A stretch of 64,000 bases of DNA from Candidatus Cloacimonadota bacterium (GTDB lineage Bacteria > Cloacimonadota > Cloacimonadia > Cloacimonadales > Cloacimonadaceae): positions 19,603 to 83,602 of the forward strand of contig JAEZUG010000026.1 in the NCBI GenBank assembly GCA_023421135.1, written 5' to 3'. Positions within the stretch are counted from its first letter, which is position 1, and the number at the start of each line of letters is the position of its first letter. The translations under genes and the position numbers were made by a program. The notes beneath the pieces were generated by a model. It was not told the origin of the DNA. It was given only the letters and a program-made list of their open reading frames with translations, and searched no databases. Positions 8,493 to 16,230 of the stretch are shown piece after piece.

Positions 8493-9419
8493 CTACACTC
8501 CTTTTAAGGCTTTGGCCAGTTTAGCCGCAAGTCTGGCATTGTTTTCCAGCAGCGCCAGATTTGCTACCACCGATTCACCTGCGGTTGCGCGGGCAAGATA
8601 GTCAAGTAAAAATGGAGTCAGAGCTTTCCCCTTTATCCCTTTCTCTGCTGCAGAAGAGAGAGCTTGTTTGATCACAGGTTCTATCCTGGAAGCAGAAATT
8701 TCGGATTCCTCAGGAATCGGATTGGCAATTAAAACTCCACATCGGGAAGCTCTGAGCTGCCTATGAAAGCTATGAAACATCACGAATTCTTCAATAGAAT
8801 CCAGTGAGTCTATTGTTATAGCGCTGGAACGGCTGTAGAAAGTGGGGAAGAGCTCTGTTTTCCAGCCCAAAACCGGCACTCCGTGAGTTTCTAGCGTTTC
8901 TACAGTGGCGCTTACGTCCAGGATAGCTTTACATCCGGCTGAGACTACTGTCACCGGTATCTGAGCCAGAGCCAGAATATCCATCGAGATGTCACTGCTG
9001 TTTTGCCAGTCTCTGTGAACCCCTCCGATCCCACCAGTAGCAAATACATCAATACCTGCCAGACTGGCGAGCAACATTGTAGCAGAAACAGTAGTTCCTC
9101 CACACTGCTTCCTGACCATAGCCAAAGCAATATCCCTCATGGAAAGCTTCTGAATTTTGACCTCAGAGTCATTCAGCCTCTCTTCCAAGAGTTTGATTTC
9201 CGCCAGATCCACACCGATATGTACCAAACCGTCAATCATGATTATTGTTGCAGGTGTGGCTCCTTCTTGGCTGATGATCTCTTCCAGGCGGTTGAGAGTC
9301 TCAAAATTCTTCGGATATGGCAGGCCATGAGTGATCACGGTAGATTCCAGAGCGACGATAGGGGACTTGCTATCAAGAGCAGATTGAACAGAGGGTGAAT
9401 ATTTGAATTGTGTGTTCAT
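8493..9419 (-). CDS. psuG: Pseudouridine-5'-phosphate glycosidase
   Basis: PsuG reversibly splits pseudouridine 5'-phosphate into uracil and ribose 5-phosphate, part of pseudouridine salvage. The protein shows SPSVQSALDSKSPIVALEST, GGTTVSATM, FATGGIGGVHR and SAGCKAILD (catalytic lysine), all typical. I start it at the ATG at 9419 (308 residues) because the MNTQFKYSPSV opening matches the family. An in-frame TTG at 9479 would add 20 residues, but part of that stretch forms a hairpin. No pseudouridine kinase (psuK) is adjacent, so the kinase must be encoded elsewhere or the nucleotide taken from RNA turnover. The downstream M55 peptidase gene is six bases away. Confidence 0.95.
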   Translation of the reverse strand: MNTQFKYSPSVQSALDSKSPIVALESTVITHGLPYPKNFETLNRLEEIISQEGATPATIIMIDGLVHIGVDLAEIKLLEERLNDSEVKIQKLSMRDIALAMVRKQCGGTTVSATMLLASLAGIDVFATGGIGGVHRDWQNSSDISMDILALAQIPVTVVSAGCKAILDVSATVETLETHGVPVLGWKTELFPTFYSRSSAITIDSLDSIEEFVMFHSFHRQLRASRCGVLIANPIPEESEISASRIEPVIKQALSSAAEKGIKGKALTPFLLDYLARATAGESVVANLALLENNARLAAKLAKALKGV

Positions 9420-9445
9420 AAAGGTGGGTTCCTGCAGATAAAATG

Positions 9446-9492
9446 ATGGAATCAATCTTTGCTCACTGCGCTCGAACAATGATTGATTCCAT
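9446..9492 (-). terminator. 12-bp inverted repeat between the RlpA-like gene and psuG
   Basis: ATGGAATCAATC (9446-9457) is exactly complementary to GATTGATTCCAT (9481-9492), with a 23-nt loop. On the minus strand it starts eight bases after the RlpA-like stop and is followed by CATTTTATC, a short U-rich run. It may act as a terminator or 3'-end stabiliser for the RlpA-like gene, or as a leader structure for psuG. Confidence 0.55.
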
Positions 9493-9499
9493 TCCGGAT

Positions 9500-10018
9500 C
9501 TAGTTCAGAGTGAGTTCTTCTGAAGTAGTCTGGATATCACTGAGTTGTGTTTCTTGAGGGTAGATTAGGACATCGACAGGCGCTACGCCGATAGCGAGCA
9601 AACCTAACTCTCTGGCGGCAGCATAGGAAATATCCAGCTGTCTGCCACGTACGAAGGGTCCACGATCAGTGACGCGAACGATTACGGACTTGCCGTTTCT
9701 GGGATTGGTGATTTGAAGGAGGGTGTTAAAGGGGAGGGATTTGTGTGCGCAGGTCATTGCATTGCGGTCATAGCGCTCACCGCTGGCAGTATAACGTCCA
9801 TGGAATCTTCCACCGTAGTAGGATGTAACCATGGTTTCCCGGATCGGGGAGATCCCCGGCGGTTCTTGTGTTTGTAGTGAATCGATCACCAAAGCTGACT
9901 GCTCCAGGCTGATCTCCTCACTACCGATTCCGCTAACTTGTTCCGCTACTACAGGTGCTATTACAGCTAGCTGTAGGCAGAAAAAGGTAGCAAATAGTAG
10001 TTTCGTTTTTTGATTCAT
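9500..10018 (-). CDS. RlpA-like double-psi beta-barrel protein (septal ring lytic transglycosylase family)
   Basis: An exported 172-residue protein. Residues 1-25 form a signal peptide (KTKLLFATFFCLQLAVIAPVVA). The mature part contains the RlpA barrel: TSYYGGRFHGRYTASGERYD, TCAHKSLPFNT, VRVTDRGPFVRGR and LDISYAAARELG. In Pseudomonas, RlpA cleaves peptidoglycan strands lacking stem peptides. There is no lipobox and no SPOR domain, so this is a minimal periplasmic version. Activity is inferred from family only, as some members are catalytically inactive. It is the first gene of the 10018-to-7255 minus-strand group. Confidence 0.9.
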   Translation of the reverse strand: MNQKTKLLFATFFCLQLAVIAPVVAEQVSGIGSEEISLEQSALVIDSLQTQEPPGISPIRETMVTSYYGGRFHGRYTASGERYDRNAMTCAHKSLPFNTLLQITNPRNGKSVIVRVTDRGPFVRGRQLDISYAAARELGLLAIGVAPVDVLIYPQETQLSDIQTTSEELTLN

Positions 10019-10133
10019 AAGTTCTTACCATTAAGTATAGGATGCAGGTGATCTTTCTGAGACGCTCAAATCTGTCAAGAAAAAAATAGCCAAAAACAAC
10101 GTAACTCCATCAGGTATAATGGTTTGACCATGA

Positions 10134-10191
10134 GTGCCAGAAGCCTCGGATTAGGGACTTGACAAGTTCATTCTGCTTCTCAGACTGGCAC
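10134..10191 (+). promoter_or_regulatory. Structured leader before the DUF3795 gene
   Basis: GTGCCAG (10134-10140) pairs with CTGGCAC (10185-10191), extended inside by AAGC (10141-10144) with GCTT (10175-10178); a small ACTTG-CAAGT hairpin lies in the loop. The outer stem ends a few bases before the ribosome binding site AAGGAG. A perfect TATAAT lies at 10115-10120 but without a good -35 box. It may be a translational control element or simply a stable leader; no known riboswitch was recognised. Confidence 0.35.
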
Positions 10192-10206
10192 AGATAAGGA
10201 GATACT

Positions 10207-10551
10207 ATGAAAAATACATATTCACCCTGCGGGATTGATTGCAATAGCTGCGATGCCTTCATTGCAACTCAGACTAATGACCTGGAGCTCTTCGAGAAGC
10301 TCGCAGAACAATTCAAGGTTAATCAAGGCTTAGAGATCGAGCCGGAGAAGCTAAGATGCAATGGCTGCATGAACGAAGGCGTTCACATCGGTTTTTGCGA
10401 TGAATGTGGCATCCGGGCCTGCGCAATTGAAAAAGGATACCAGAACTGCGCCGATTGCGATTTACTGCCTTGTGAAAAGGGTTCGTTCATTTGGACAGAG
10501 GGTTCCGCTTCCTTGGCCAATCTGAGATCAATCCGGAGAGTAAGAAGTTAG
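10207..10551 (+). CDS. DUF3795-type cysteine-rich protein
   Basis: A small soluble protein of 114 residues with the DUF3795 cysteine pattern: CGIDCNSCDAF at the N-terminus, CNGCMNEG and CDECGIRACA in the middle, and CADCDLLPCEKG near the end. The family is common in anaerobes; the cysteines suggest zinc or Fe-S binding, but no function is established that I know of. AAGGAGATACT precedes the ATG. The C-terminal end (LANLRSIRRVRS) matches the usual helical end but stops early, so a small C-terminal loss is possible. It is monocistronic, preceded by a structured leader and followed by a 436-base gap. Confidence 0.82.
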   Translation: MKNTYSPCGIDCNSCDAFIATQTNDLELFEKLAEQFKVNQGLEIEPEKLRCNGCMNEGVHIGFCDECGIRACAIEKGYQNCADCDLLPCEKGSFIWTEGSASLANLRSIRRVRS

Positions 10552-10781
10552 GCGCGAGAGCTTCGCTGCAGACGCTTGTGAAGAAGCTTGCGCTAGAATG
10601 CTGATGGACTGGATCAGCAGGATAAGATTGAGCTCTGTTGACATGATGATTATGATTTACGCAGATTGCTCTCTTTGTAATCCACAAACTCTGGTTATCT
10701 ATCCTTAGTCTCCCAGCAACACACATTGCTATCTAATCACTTGTCACTATTCACCTTATAGTCACCCGCTACACTCATTAT
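10552..10781. other. Non-coding stretch downstream of DUF3795 gene
   Basis: No credible gene. An imperfect hairpin (GCGC 10552-10555 with GCGC 10590-10593; AGCTTC 10559-10564 with GAAGCT 10583-10588) directly follows the stop codon and lacks a U-tract. The remainder is AT-rich without recognised signals, leading into the dispersed repeat at 10782. Confidence 0.4.
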
Positions 10782-10863
10782 CCATAACTTACTATAGGAT
10801 AAGCTTTTCCTTAGCGTTCGCTAAAGGATCGCTAAGGCATCACTAAAGCATCACTAAAGAATC
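10782..10863 (-). repeat. Dispersed 82-nt intergenic repeat, copy A
   Basis: Read on the minus strand this is GATTCTTTAGTGATGC..., three 11-nt steps of the form YTTAGYGATSC, then CTTTAGCGAACGCTAAGG, a hairpin with a three-base loop, and the conserved end TTATCCTATAGTAAGTTATG. It aligns without gaps to copies at 24421 and 34406. Copy A lies between the DUF3795 gene and the vor operon, in opposite orientation to both. A pyrimidine-rich flank (10864-10893, minus strand) also resembles the flanks of the other copies. Confidence 0.9.
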
Positions 10864-10987
10864 CTGTTAGAAGGGAAGGAGGGAGAAGCGCATACCACAT
10901 TCAGGATTCTGAGAAATGAATTGACAGAATAGGCTGATTATCTTGGCATTGACTCTAAGTAAAAAATAACGAACTAAGGAGAAACCA

Positions 10988-11191
10988 ATGCCAAAAATGA
11001 CAGTGGATCCAAAGTACTGTAAGGGTTGTGGATTGTGCATAGCAGCCTGCCCTAAAAAGATCATTCGGTTTTCGGAGAACATCAATCAAAAGGGTTATCA
11101 TTATGCGGAGTGCTTCGATCAGGAAGCCTGTATAGCTTGTAAAATGTGTTATCAGACTTGCCCGGATGTGGCAATCACAATCGAGAAATGA
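10988..11191 (+). CDS. 2-oxoacid:ferredoxin oxidoreductase, delta subunit (two [4Fe-4S])
   Basis: A 67-residue ferredoxin-like subunit that carries electrons from the thiamine-diphosphate site to free ferredoxin. Two complete cluster motifs are visible: CKGCGLCIAACP and CIACKMCYQTCP. AAGGAG precedes the ATG. It opens a four-gene operon (delta, alpha, beta, gamma) with 7-10-base gaps and one overlap. It corresponds to KorD/VorD of four-subunit 2-oxoglutarate or branched-chain 2-oxoacid oxidoreductases; the substrate cannot be told from this subunit. Confidence 0.93.
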   Translation: MPKMTVDPKYCKGCGLCIAACPKKIIRFSENINQKGYHYAECFDQEACIACKMCYQTCPDVAITIEK

Positions 11192-11198
11192 GGATAAT

Positions 11199-12278
11199 AT
11201 GGCGAAAGTATTAATGAAAGGAAATGAAGCTGTAGCCGAAGCCGCAATCCGGAGCGGATGCAGACTTTATTTTGCCTATCCCATCACTCCCCAAAGCGAG
11301 CTGATCGAGTATATGGCAAAGATGATGCCCAAGGTAGGAGGAACTTTCCTCCAGGCAGAAAGTGAAGTGTCTGCCATAAACATGGTATATGGCGCCGCAG
11401 GAGCCGGGAAAAGGGTGATGACTTCATCTTCCTCCCCCGGAATCTCCCTCAAAGCTGAAGGTATATCCTATATTGCCGGTGCAGAGCTTCCTGCTGTGAT
11501 CGTAAACGTTCAAAGAGGCGGACCCGGTTTGGGTGATATCCAACCAGCCCAGGGTGACTATTTTCAAGCCACCAAAGGTGGGGGACACGGAGATTACCGT
11601 CAGATAGTGCTTGCTCCAAGTTCTGTTCAGGAATTTGCCGATATGGCTTCTGAAGCTTTTGACTTGGCGGATAAGTATCGCAATCCAGTTATGATCCTCG
11701 CCGATGGTATGCTTGGTCAAATGATGGAACCGGTAGAATTCAAGCCTGCCAAAACTGATGCAGAGATTGCCGAGCTGGGAAAACAACACCATTCCTGGTG
11801 TATTTGTCCCAATGAAGACGGCGACAAGAAGCACCACCATGAAATCAACTCTCTGGAGATAGATCCTGCCGTCTTGGAAAAACACGTGAACGATCTCTAT
11901 GCCAAGTATGCAGTGATCGAACGTGACGAAACCAGGTGGGAAGAATACAATATTGCCGATGATAATGAGATTCTCTGCGTCGCTTGGGGCACAGCTTCCA
12001 GAATAGTGAAATCTGCAGTCAACGAAATGCTGGCCAAAGGCAAGAAAATTGGCTTGATCCGTCCCATCACCTGCTGGCCCTTCCCCTATGAAGCTATCGC
12101 CAAAGCCATCGGACCCAAAGTGAAGAAAGTCTATGTATTCGAGCTCAACACCGGTCAGATGCTGGATGATGTTAAGATAGCTGTTAGCGGAAAAGTTCCG
12201 GTGGACTTCTGGGGCAAGGTGGGTGGAATAGTCTTCACCCCTGCAGAAGTAGAAGCTAAGCTGGACGCTTGTTTTTAA
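11199..12278 (+). CDS. vorB: 2-oxoacid:ferredoxin oxidoreductase, alpha subunit (VorB/KorA-like)
   Basis: The alpha subunit binds the pyrimidine side of thiamine diphosphate and the CoA end of the reaction: 2-oxoacid + CoA + oxidised ferredoxin gives acyl-CoA, CO2 and reduced ferredoxin. The 359 residues begin MAKVLMKGNEAVAEAAIRSG and contain FAYPITPQSELIEYMA and VQRGGPGLGDIQPAQGD. I use the ATG at 11199, preceded by GAGGATAAT; an upstream in-frame ATG at 11166 would overlap the delta gene. The overall form is closest to the 3-methyl-2-oxobutanoate (branched-chain) group, fitting amino-acid fermentation, but 2-oxoglutarate remains possible. Confidence 0.9.
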   Translation: MAKVLMKGNEAVAEAAIRSGCRLYFAYPITPQSELIEYMAKMMPKVGGTFLQAESEVSAINMVYGAAGAGKRVMTSSSSPGISLKAEGISYIAGAELPAVIVNVQRGGPGLGDIQPAQGDYFQATKGGGHGDYRQIVLAPSSVQEFADMASEAFDLADKYRNPVMILADGMLGQMMEPVEFKPAKTDAEIAELGKQHHSWCICPNEDGDKKHHHEINSLEIDPAVLEKHVNDLYAKYAVIERDETRWEEYNIADDNEILCVAWGTASRIVKSAVNEMLAKGKKIGLIRPITCWPFPYEAIAKAIGPKVKKVYVFELNTGQMLDDVKIAVSGKVPVDFWGKVGGIVFTPAEVEAKLDACF

Positions 12279-12288
12279 GGAGATATCA

Positions 12289-13041
12289 ATGGAAGTAATA
12301 GCAACAAGACCAAATTCACTCACCGCTACTCCTTTTACCTATTGCCCAGGTTGTTTACACGGAGTCGCTCATAGATTAGTCGCAGAATCAATAGAAGAAC
12401 TGGGGCTCACCAACATGATGACAGGTGTTGCACCGGTAGGTTGCTCTGTGTTTGCCTACAAGTTTTTCAATTTCGATATGGCCCAGGCTGCTCATGGCAG
12501 AGCTCCTGCCGTTGCCACAGGCATGAAGCGTGCCCGTCCTGATATGCATGTCTTCACTTATCAAGGCGATGGTGACCTTGCTGCCATTGGAACCGCAGAG
12601 ATTGTTCACGCTGCAAACCGGGGTGAGCATATTTCCGTGTTCTTTGTGAACAATGCCATCTACGGTATGACAGGCGGTCAAATGGCGCCTACTACTCTTC
12701 CAGGAATGAAGACAACTACCTCACCCTATGGAAGGAATGTGGATGACATCGGTTATCCCATTAGAGTTAGTGAGCTGCTTGCGACGTTAATTGCGCCTTA
12801 TTATATTGAACGGGTCTCTCTCCTGAGTCCTGCCGATATTATCAAGGCTAAGAAAGCCGTACACAAAGCTCTTACCTATAATAAAGAAGGCCGAGGCTTC
12901 ACCTTTGTGGAGCTTATCTCAACCTGTCCCACAAACTGGGGCATAGACCCAATCAAATCCAGAGAATGGGCCAAGGAAAACATGCTGCCTTTCTTTAAGC
13001 CGGGCTGCTTCCGCGACAAAGGTGAGGAGGTGAAGGCATGA
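12289..13041 (+). CDS. vorA: 2-oxoacid:ferredoxin oxidoreductase, beta subunit (thiamine-diphosphate binding)
   Basis: This subunit holds thiamine diphosphate and Mg2+. The 250 residues show YCPGCLHGVAHRL, GVAPVGCSVFAY, the GDGDLAAIG...NNAIYGMTGGQ thiamine-diphosphate signature (GDG through NN), and STCPTNWG near the C-terminus. AAGGAG precedes the ATG ten bases after the alpha stop, and the end overlaps the gamma subunit by four bases (ATGA). Stoichiometric coupling with the other subunits is therefore expected. Confidence 0.93.
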   Translation: MEVIATRPNSLTATPFTYCPGCLHGVAHRLVAESIEELGLTNMMTGVAPVGCSVFAYKFFNFDMAQAAHGRAPAVATGMKRARPDMHVFTYQGDGDLAAIGTAEIVHAANRGEHISVFFVNNAIYGMTGGQMAPTTLPGMKTTTSPYGRNVDDIGYPIRVSELLATLIAPYYIERVSLLSPADIIKAKKAVHKALTYNKEGRGFTFVELISTCPTNWGIDPIKSREWAKENMLPFFKPGCFRDKGEEVKA

Positions 13042-13580
13042 AATGCGAGATGATTTGTGCTGGTTTCGGTGGTCAGGGCGTCCTGACTATTGGAAAGTTC
13101 ATCGCCAAAGCTGGAATGGCTGAAGGTAAAAATGTTTCCTGGCTTCCTTCCTATGGACCTGAGATGCGCGGTGGAACTGCAAACGTCGCAGCAGTCGTAT
13201 CCGACGAACCCATCGCCTCTCCCATTGTGAGCTATCCGGATGTTCTGGTGGCGCTGAACCAACCCTCTTTGGATAAGTTTGGTGCTTCGGTCAGAAAAGA
13301 CGGAGTTGTGATCGTTGATACCAATATGTGTCCTCACGGTTTGAAGCGTGATGATGTCTGTATTATCAACGCACCCATGAGCGACATAGCCCTTGAGATT
13401 GGCTCCATGATGGTGCTGAACATGCTGGCTATCGGCATAGTGATTGGCAAGACCGGGGTCATCAAGTATGAGACCATGGAAGAAGATCTCACCGCTTTCC
13501 TCAAGGCTAAGAATCCAGATCTGCTGGAGAAGAATCTCATAGCTATTAAGCGTGGTATGGAGATAGGTAAGCAACAATAA
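13038..13580 (+). CDS. vorC: 2-oxoacid:ferredoxin oxidoreductase, gamma subunit
   Basis: The 180-residue gamma subunit begins MKCEMICAGFGGQGVLTIGKFIAKAG, the nearly invariant GFGGQGV opening, and contains LPSYGPEMRGGTANVAAVVSD and the MMVLNMLAIG helix. It completes the catalytic heterotetramer. The ATGA overlap with the beta gene indicates coupled translation. A strong terminator follows the stop by 16 bases, closing the operon. Confidence 0.93.
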   Translation: MKCEMICAGFGGQGVLTIGKFIAKAGMAEGKNVSWLPSYGPEMRGGTANVAAVVSDEPIASPIVSYPDVLVALNQPSLDKFGASVRKDGVVIVDTNMCPHGLKRDDVCIINAPMSDIALEIGSMMVLNMLAIGIVIGKTGVIKYETMEEDLTAFLKAKNPDLLEKNLIAIKRGMEIGKQQ

Positions 13581-13596
13581 GATAATCAGATCAAGT

Positions 13597-13630
13597 ATAG
13601 TGAAGCTCTTCAGGGAGCTTCACTATTTTT
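13597..13630 (+). terminator. Intrinsic terminator of the vor operon
   Basis: ATAGTGAAGCTC (13597-13608) pairs perfectly with GAGCTTCACTAT (13615-13626) around the loop TTCAGG and is followed by TTTTG, with a T-run from 13626 to 13630. It separates the vor operon from the TetR gene. Confidence 0.92.
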
Positions 13631-13703
13631 GTGCATATTGTTTAGCTATGGTATTATTTCCTCAATCCCTGTGAGTTTTCTAGTGTCAAATCCTATTGAG
13701 TGC

Positions 13704-13732
13704 TTGACAATATTATGAAAACAACTTCAAAT
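13704..13732 (+). promoter_or_regulatory. Candidate promoter of the TetR-family gene
   Basis: TTGACA (13704-13709, perfect -35) is separated by 17 bases from TCAAAT (13727-13732, four of six matches to TATAAT). The message would have a leader of about 60 bases before the ATG at 13801. No clear dyad operator was found near it. Confidence 0.5.
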
Positions 13733-13800
13733 GTATTCACGGTAATAATACGGTATCGGATCTGAAAGAGTGATCTGATTTATATCTGTTGGGAGATTAT

Positions 13801-14406
13801 ATGAAACGTACTAAGCTTAGGCAAGTTAATCGTTTAGACAAGAAAGAGAGAATACTGAAGGCAGCCATTGAGGTTTTTGCCCACAGAGGTTTTGAAAATT
13901 CCTCCGTGTCGGATGTTGCCAGCCATGCCGGTGTGGCAAATGGTACAGTATATCTTTACTATAAAAATAAAGTGGATATGTTCATTCAGGCGATGCAATC
14001 TGTGATAACAGAGAGACTGAGCCAGATTAAGCAAATTATTGAGAAAGATCAGGATCCCACCAGTAGGATTTTGGGATTCGTCCATTATCACATCACTCTC
14101 TTTACCAAGAGTCCTGATGTACTACGTTTTATGGTTATAGAGTGGAGAAAGAGTGAAGTCTTCCGGTTGGAGAATCCCGGCTACAATCCCTTTAGTGATT
14201 ATCTGAGCTATGTTACAGAGCTATGCAACGATTGTATCGAGAAGGGAGTCTTCAAACCAGTTAATCCCAGGACTCTTGCCTTCATGATCATGGGATCGAT
14301 GGATTTTATCCTTACTCAATGGGCTACCAGCAATGAGAAGATAGATCTCGTGCAGGTAACAGAAGAGATTCGGCAGATCTTGAAGTTTGGAGTGTCCAGC
14401 CTTTAG
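13801..14406 (+). CDS. TetR/AcrR family transcriptional regulator
   Basis: A 201-residue DNA-binding repressor. The N-terminal helix-turn-helix is clear: KKERILKAAIEVFAHRGFENSSVSDVASHAGVANGTVYLYYKNKVDMF (residues about 15-62). The rest is the helical ligand/dimer domain (FVHYHITLFTKSPDVLRFMVIEWRKS). I start at ATG 13801, preceded five bases earlier by GGGAG; a TTG at 13789 is also in frame but overlaps that ribosome binding site. The target is unknown. Because it follows the vor operon it may sense an acyl-CoA or fatty acid, but a terminator lies between them, so this is speculative. Confidence 0.92.
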   Translation: MKRTKLRQVNRLDKKERILKAAIEVFAHRGFENSSVSDVASHAGVANGTVYLYYKNKVDMFIQAMQSVITERLSQIKQIIEKDQDPTSRILGFVHYHITLFTKSPDVLRFMVIEWRKSEVFRLENPGYNPFSDYLSYVTELCNDCIEKGVFKPVNPRTLAFMIMGSMDFILTQWATSNEKIDLVQVTEEIRQILKFGVSSL

Positions 14407-14409
14407 ATC

Positions 14410-16230
14410 CTAGATCTCATTCTCTGGATGGAAATAGGCATAGATTTTCTGAGCCGTAAGTTCACCAATGCCTTTTACGGAAAGCAACTGATCGATGCTT
14501 GCCTCACGGATAGCTTCGACAGATCCCATGCTCTTTAGCAGGGTAAACTTGCTCAGTTCGCCTATTCCGGGGATTGATTCCAGCTCGCTAATCAACGTGC
14601 GTTTTGAGCGACGGCTGCGATGGAAGTTTATGGCAAAGCGGTGAGCTTCGTCCCTGATTGTGGTGATGAGGCGCAACGAGGAGCTGGAACGCGGCAGAAT
14701 GACGGGCTCAGACTGATTGGGCAGGTAGATCTCTTCTATCCTTTTTGCCAGTGATATGATTGGAATATCTGAGTGAGGAGAGTTAACCAATTTCTCAAAG
14801 CTAATGCCAAGCTGTCCCTTCCCACCATCGATAATAAAGAGGTCTGGTTTGATCGTGGGATCTTTGTCTATCTCAACCAGGAATCTCTCCATCGTTTCCG
14901 CCATGGCAGCAAAGTCGTTTTGAGATTCTATGGAGCGGATGATGAAGTGGCGGTAAAATTTCTTCTTGGCTTTACCATTTTCAAAGAATACAGCAGAAGA
15001 CACTGTGTCGGTTCCCTGGATGGTGCTGATGTCCATACAAACGATCTTTCTGGGAAGCTTGGCCAGGTTCAGCTTCTCTTTGAGTTCCTGGATGGGGAAG
15101 ATGGTACGATTGGCTTTGCGGAGGTGAGCTAGCTTTTGCTCTTCAATCAGATGGAAGGCGTTACGTTTTGCCATGGCCAGAAGCTTGGTTCTCTCCCCTT
15201 TCTGAGGGATCAGGAGCTTGTGATTGAGCCAGTTGTTAAGCTCTGTATATTCATTGATTTCAAAGGGTAATAGGATTTCATCGGGAAGCTCGTCTTTTCC
15301 GGAGTAGTAGAGTTTAACAAAGGCAGCCAGGCTTTGTTCTCGTTGGCTATATTCCAGGTGTTTGAGAGGATAGTTCTCCTGATTCATGATCTTACCATTG
15401 ATCATTTTCAGCACCACAACCACTGCCAAATTCTCTTCCTGGTAGAATCCCAGTATATCGACGTCCCGGCTGTCTTCATGGGTAACTGCCTGGCGTTTTT
15501 GAATGCTTTCAATAGCCAGTATGTGATCTCTGATCTTGGCCGCTTTCTCAAATTCCAGTTGCTCGGCAAAGCTGTTCATTTCGGCCCGGAACTCATCACT
15601 GAGTTCTTGGTATTTACCCTTGAAGAAAGCTAGCATCCGGTTCACTGTGATCAAATAGTCTGGTTGGCTTATGTAGCCAACACAGGGGGCTGGGCACTTG
15701 CCCAATTGGTGATTAATGCAGGCTTTCTTAAATCTGATCTGGTCAGCAGGTATAATCCGTGAGCAGGTTCTGAGTGGGAATATCCATTCCAGAGTGCGGA
15801 GAATTCTTCTGAGCGATCTTACATCAGTGTAGGGGCCAAAATACTTGCTACCATCTTTGATTAGCTCCCTGGACACCATGATTCTGGGAAAGGGTTCTGC
15901 CAGAGTGAGCTTCACATAGGGATAACGTTTATCGTCCTTGAGGTTGATATTGTACTTGGGCTGGTGTTTACGGATAAGGTTTGCTTCAAGCAGGAAAGCG
16001 TCTGCTTCACTATTGGTAATGGTGTATTCCAGATCTGCAATGTGAGCAACGAGCTGCTGTGTCTTAGGGTCTTTGATTCCTCCGCTGACATAGCTCTTGA
16101 TCCTGTTGTGCAGATTAAGGGCTTTGCCCACGTAGATAATCTCTCCCTGGGCATCTTTCCAGATATATATACCCGGTTGAGTGGGAAGAAATGAGAGTTT
16201 ATCCTTTAGGCTCTGCGGAATCTTTTCCAT
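14410..16230 (-). CDS. uvrC: UvrABC excinuclease subunit C
   Basis: UvrC makes both incisions in nucleotide excision repair, working with UvrB on sites found by UvrA. The 606 residues run GIY-YIG nuclease (PGIYIWKDAQGEIIYVGKA, 18-36), a cysteine cluster (CSRII...CINHQLGKCPAPC), the UVR domain that binds UvrB (EFEKAAKIRDHI), the RNase H-like second nuclease (CMDISTIQGTDTVSS, FIIDGGKGQL) and a helix-hairpin-helix pair (SIPGIGELSKFTLL, SVKGIGELTAQKI). Its start overlaps the end of murJ by 25 bases; it is the last gene of the 19482-14410 group and converges on the TetR gene. Confidence 0.98.
   Translation of the reverse strand: MEKIPQSLKDKLSFLPTQPGIYIWKDAQGEIIYVGKALNLHNRIKSYVSGGIKDPKTQQLVAHIADLEYTITNSEADAFLLEANLIRKHQPKYNINLKDDKRYPYVKLTLAEPFPRIMVSRELIKDGSKYFGPYTDVRSLRRILRTLEWIFPLRTCSRIIPADQIRFKKACINHQLGKCPAPCVGYISQPDYLITVNRMLAFFKGKYQELSDEFRAEMNSFAEQLEFEKAAKIRDHILAIESIQKRQAVTHEDSRDVDILGFYQEENLAVVVVLKMINGKIMNQENYPLKHLEYSQREQSLAAFVKLYYSGKDELPDEILLPFEINEYTELNNWLNHKLLIPQKGERTKLLAMAKRNAFHLIEEQKLAHLRKANRTIFPIQELKEKLNLAKLPRKIVCMDISTIQGTDTVSSAVFFENGKAKKKFYRHFIIRSIESQNDFAAMAETMERFLVEIDKDPTIKPDLFIIDGGKGQLGISFEKLVNSPHSDIPIISLAKRIEEIYLPNQSEPVILPRSSSSLRLITTIRDEAHRFAINFHRSRRSKRTLISELESIPGIGELSKFTLLKSMGSVEAIREASIDQLLSVKGIGELTAQKIYAYFHPENEI

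Noticed and set aside
9420..9479. N-terminal extension of PsuG from TTG 9479
   Set aside because: The 20 residues are not conserved in the family, and their DNA forms part of a 12-bp inverted repeat; ATG 9419 gives the expected N-terminus.
10159..10164. TTGACA in front of the DUF3795 gene
   Set aside because: No acceptable -10 box at 15-19 bases; it lies inside the leader hairpin.
10552..10593. Hairpin directly after DUF3795 as terminator
   Set aside because: Imperfect stem with internal bulges and no U-tract.
10921..10926. TTGACA before the ferredoxin gene of the vor operon
   Set aside because: The best -10 at a 17-base spacing (TGGCAT) matches only three of six; kept out of the promoter list although the operon must have one nearby.
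11424..12323. Open reading frame of 299 codons on the minus strand
   Set aside because: It lies entirely opposite the vor alpha subunit gene, has low-complexity, unfamily-like translation, and the plus-strand protein is clearly real.
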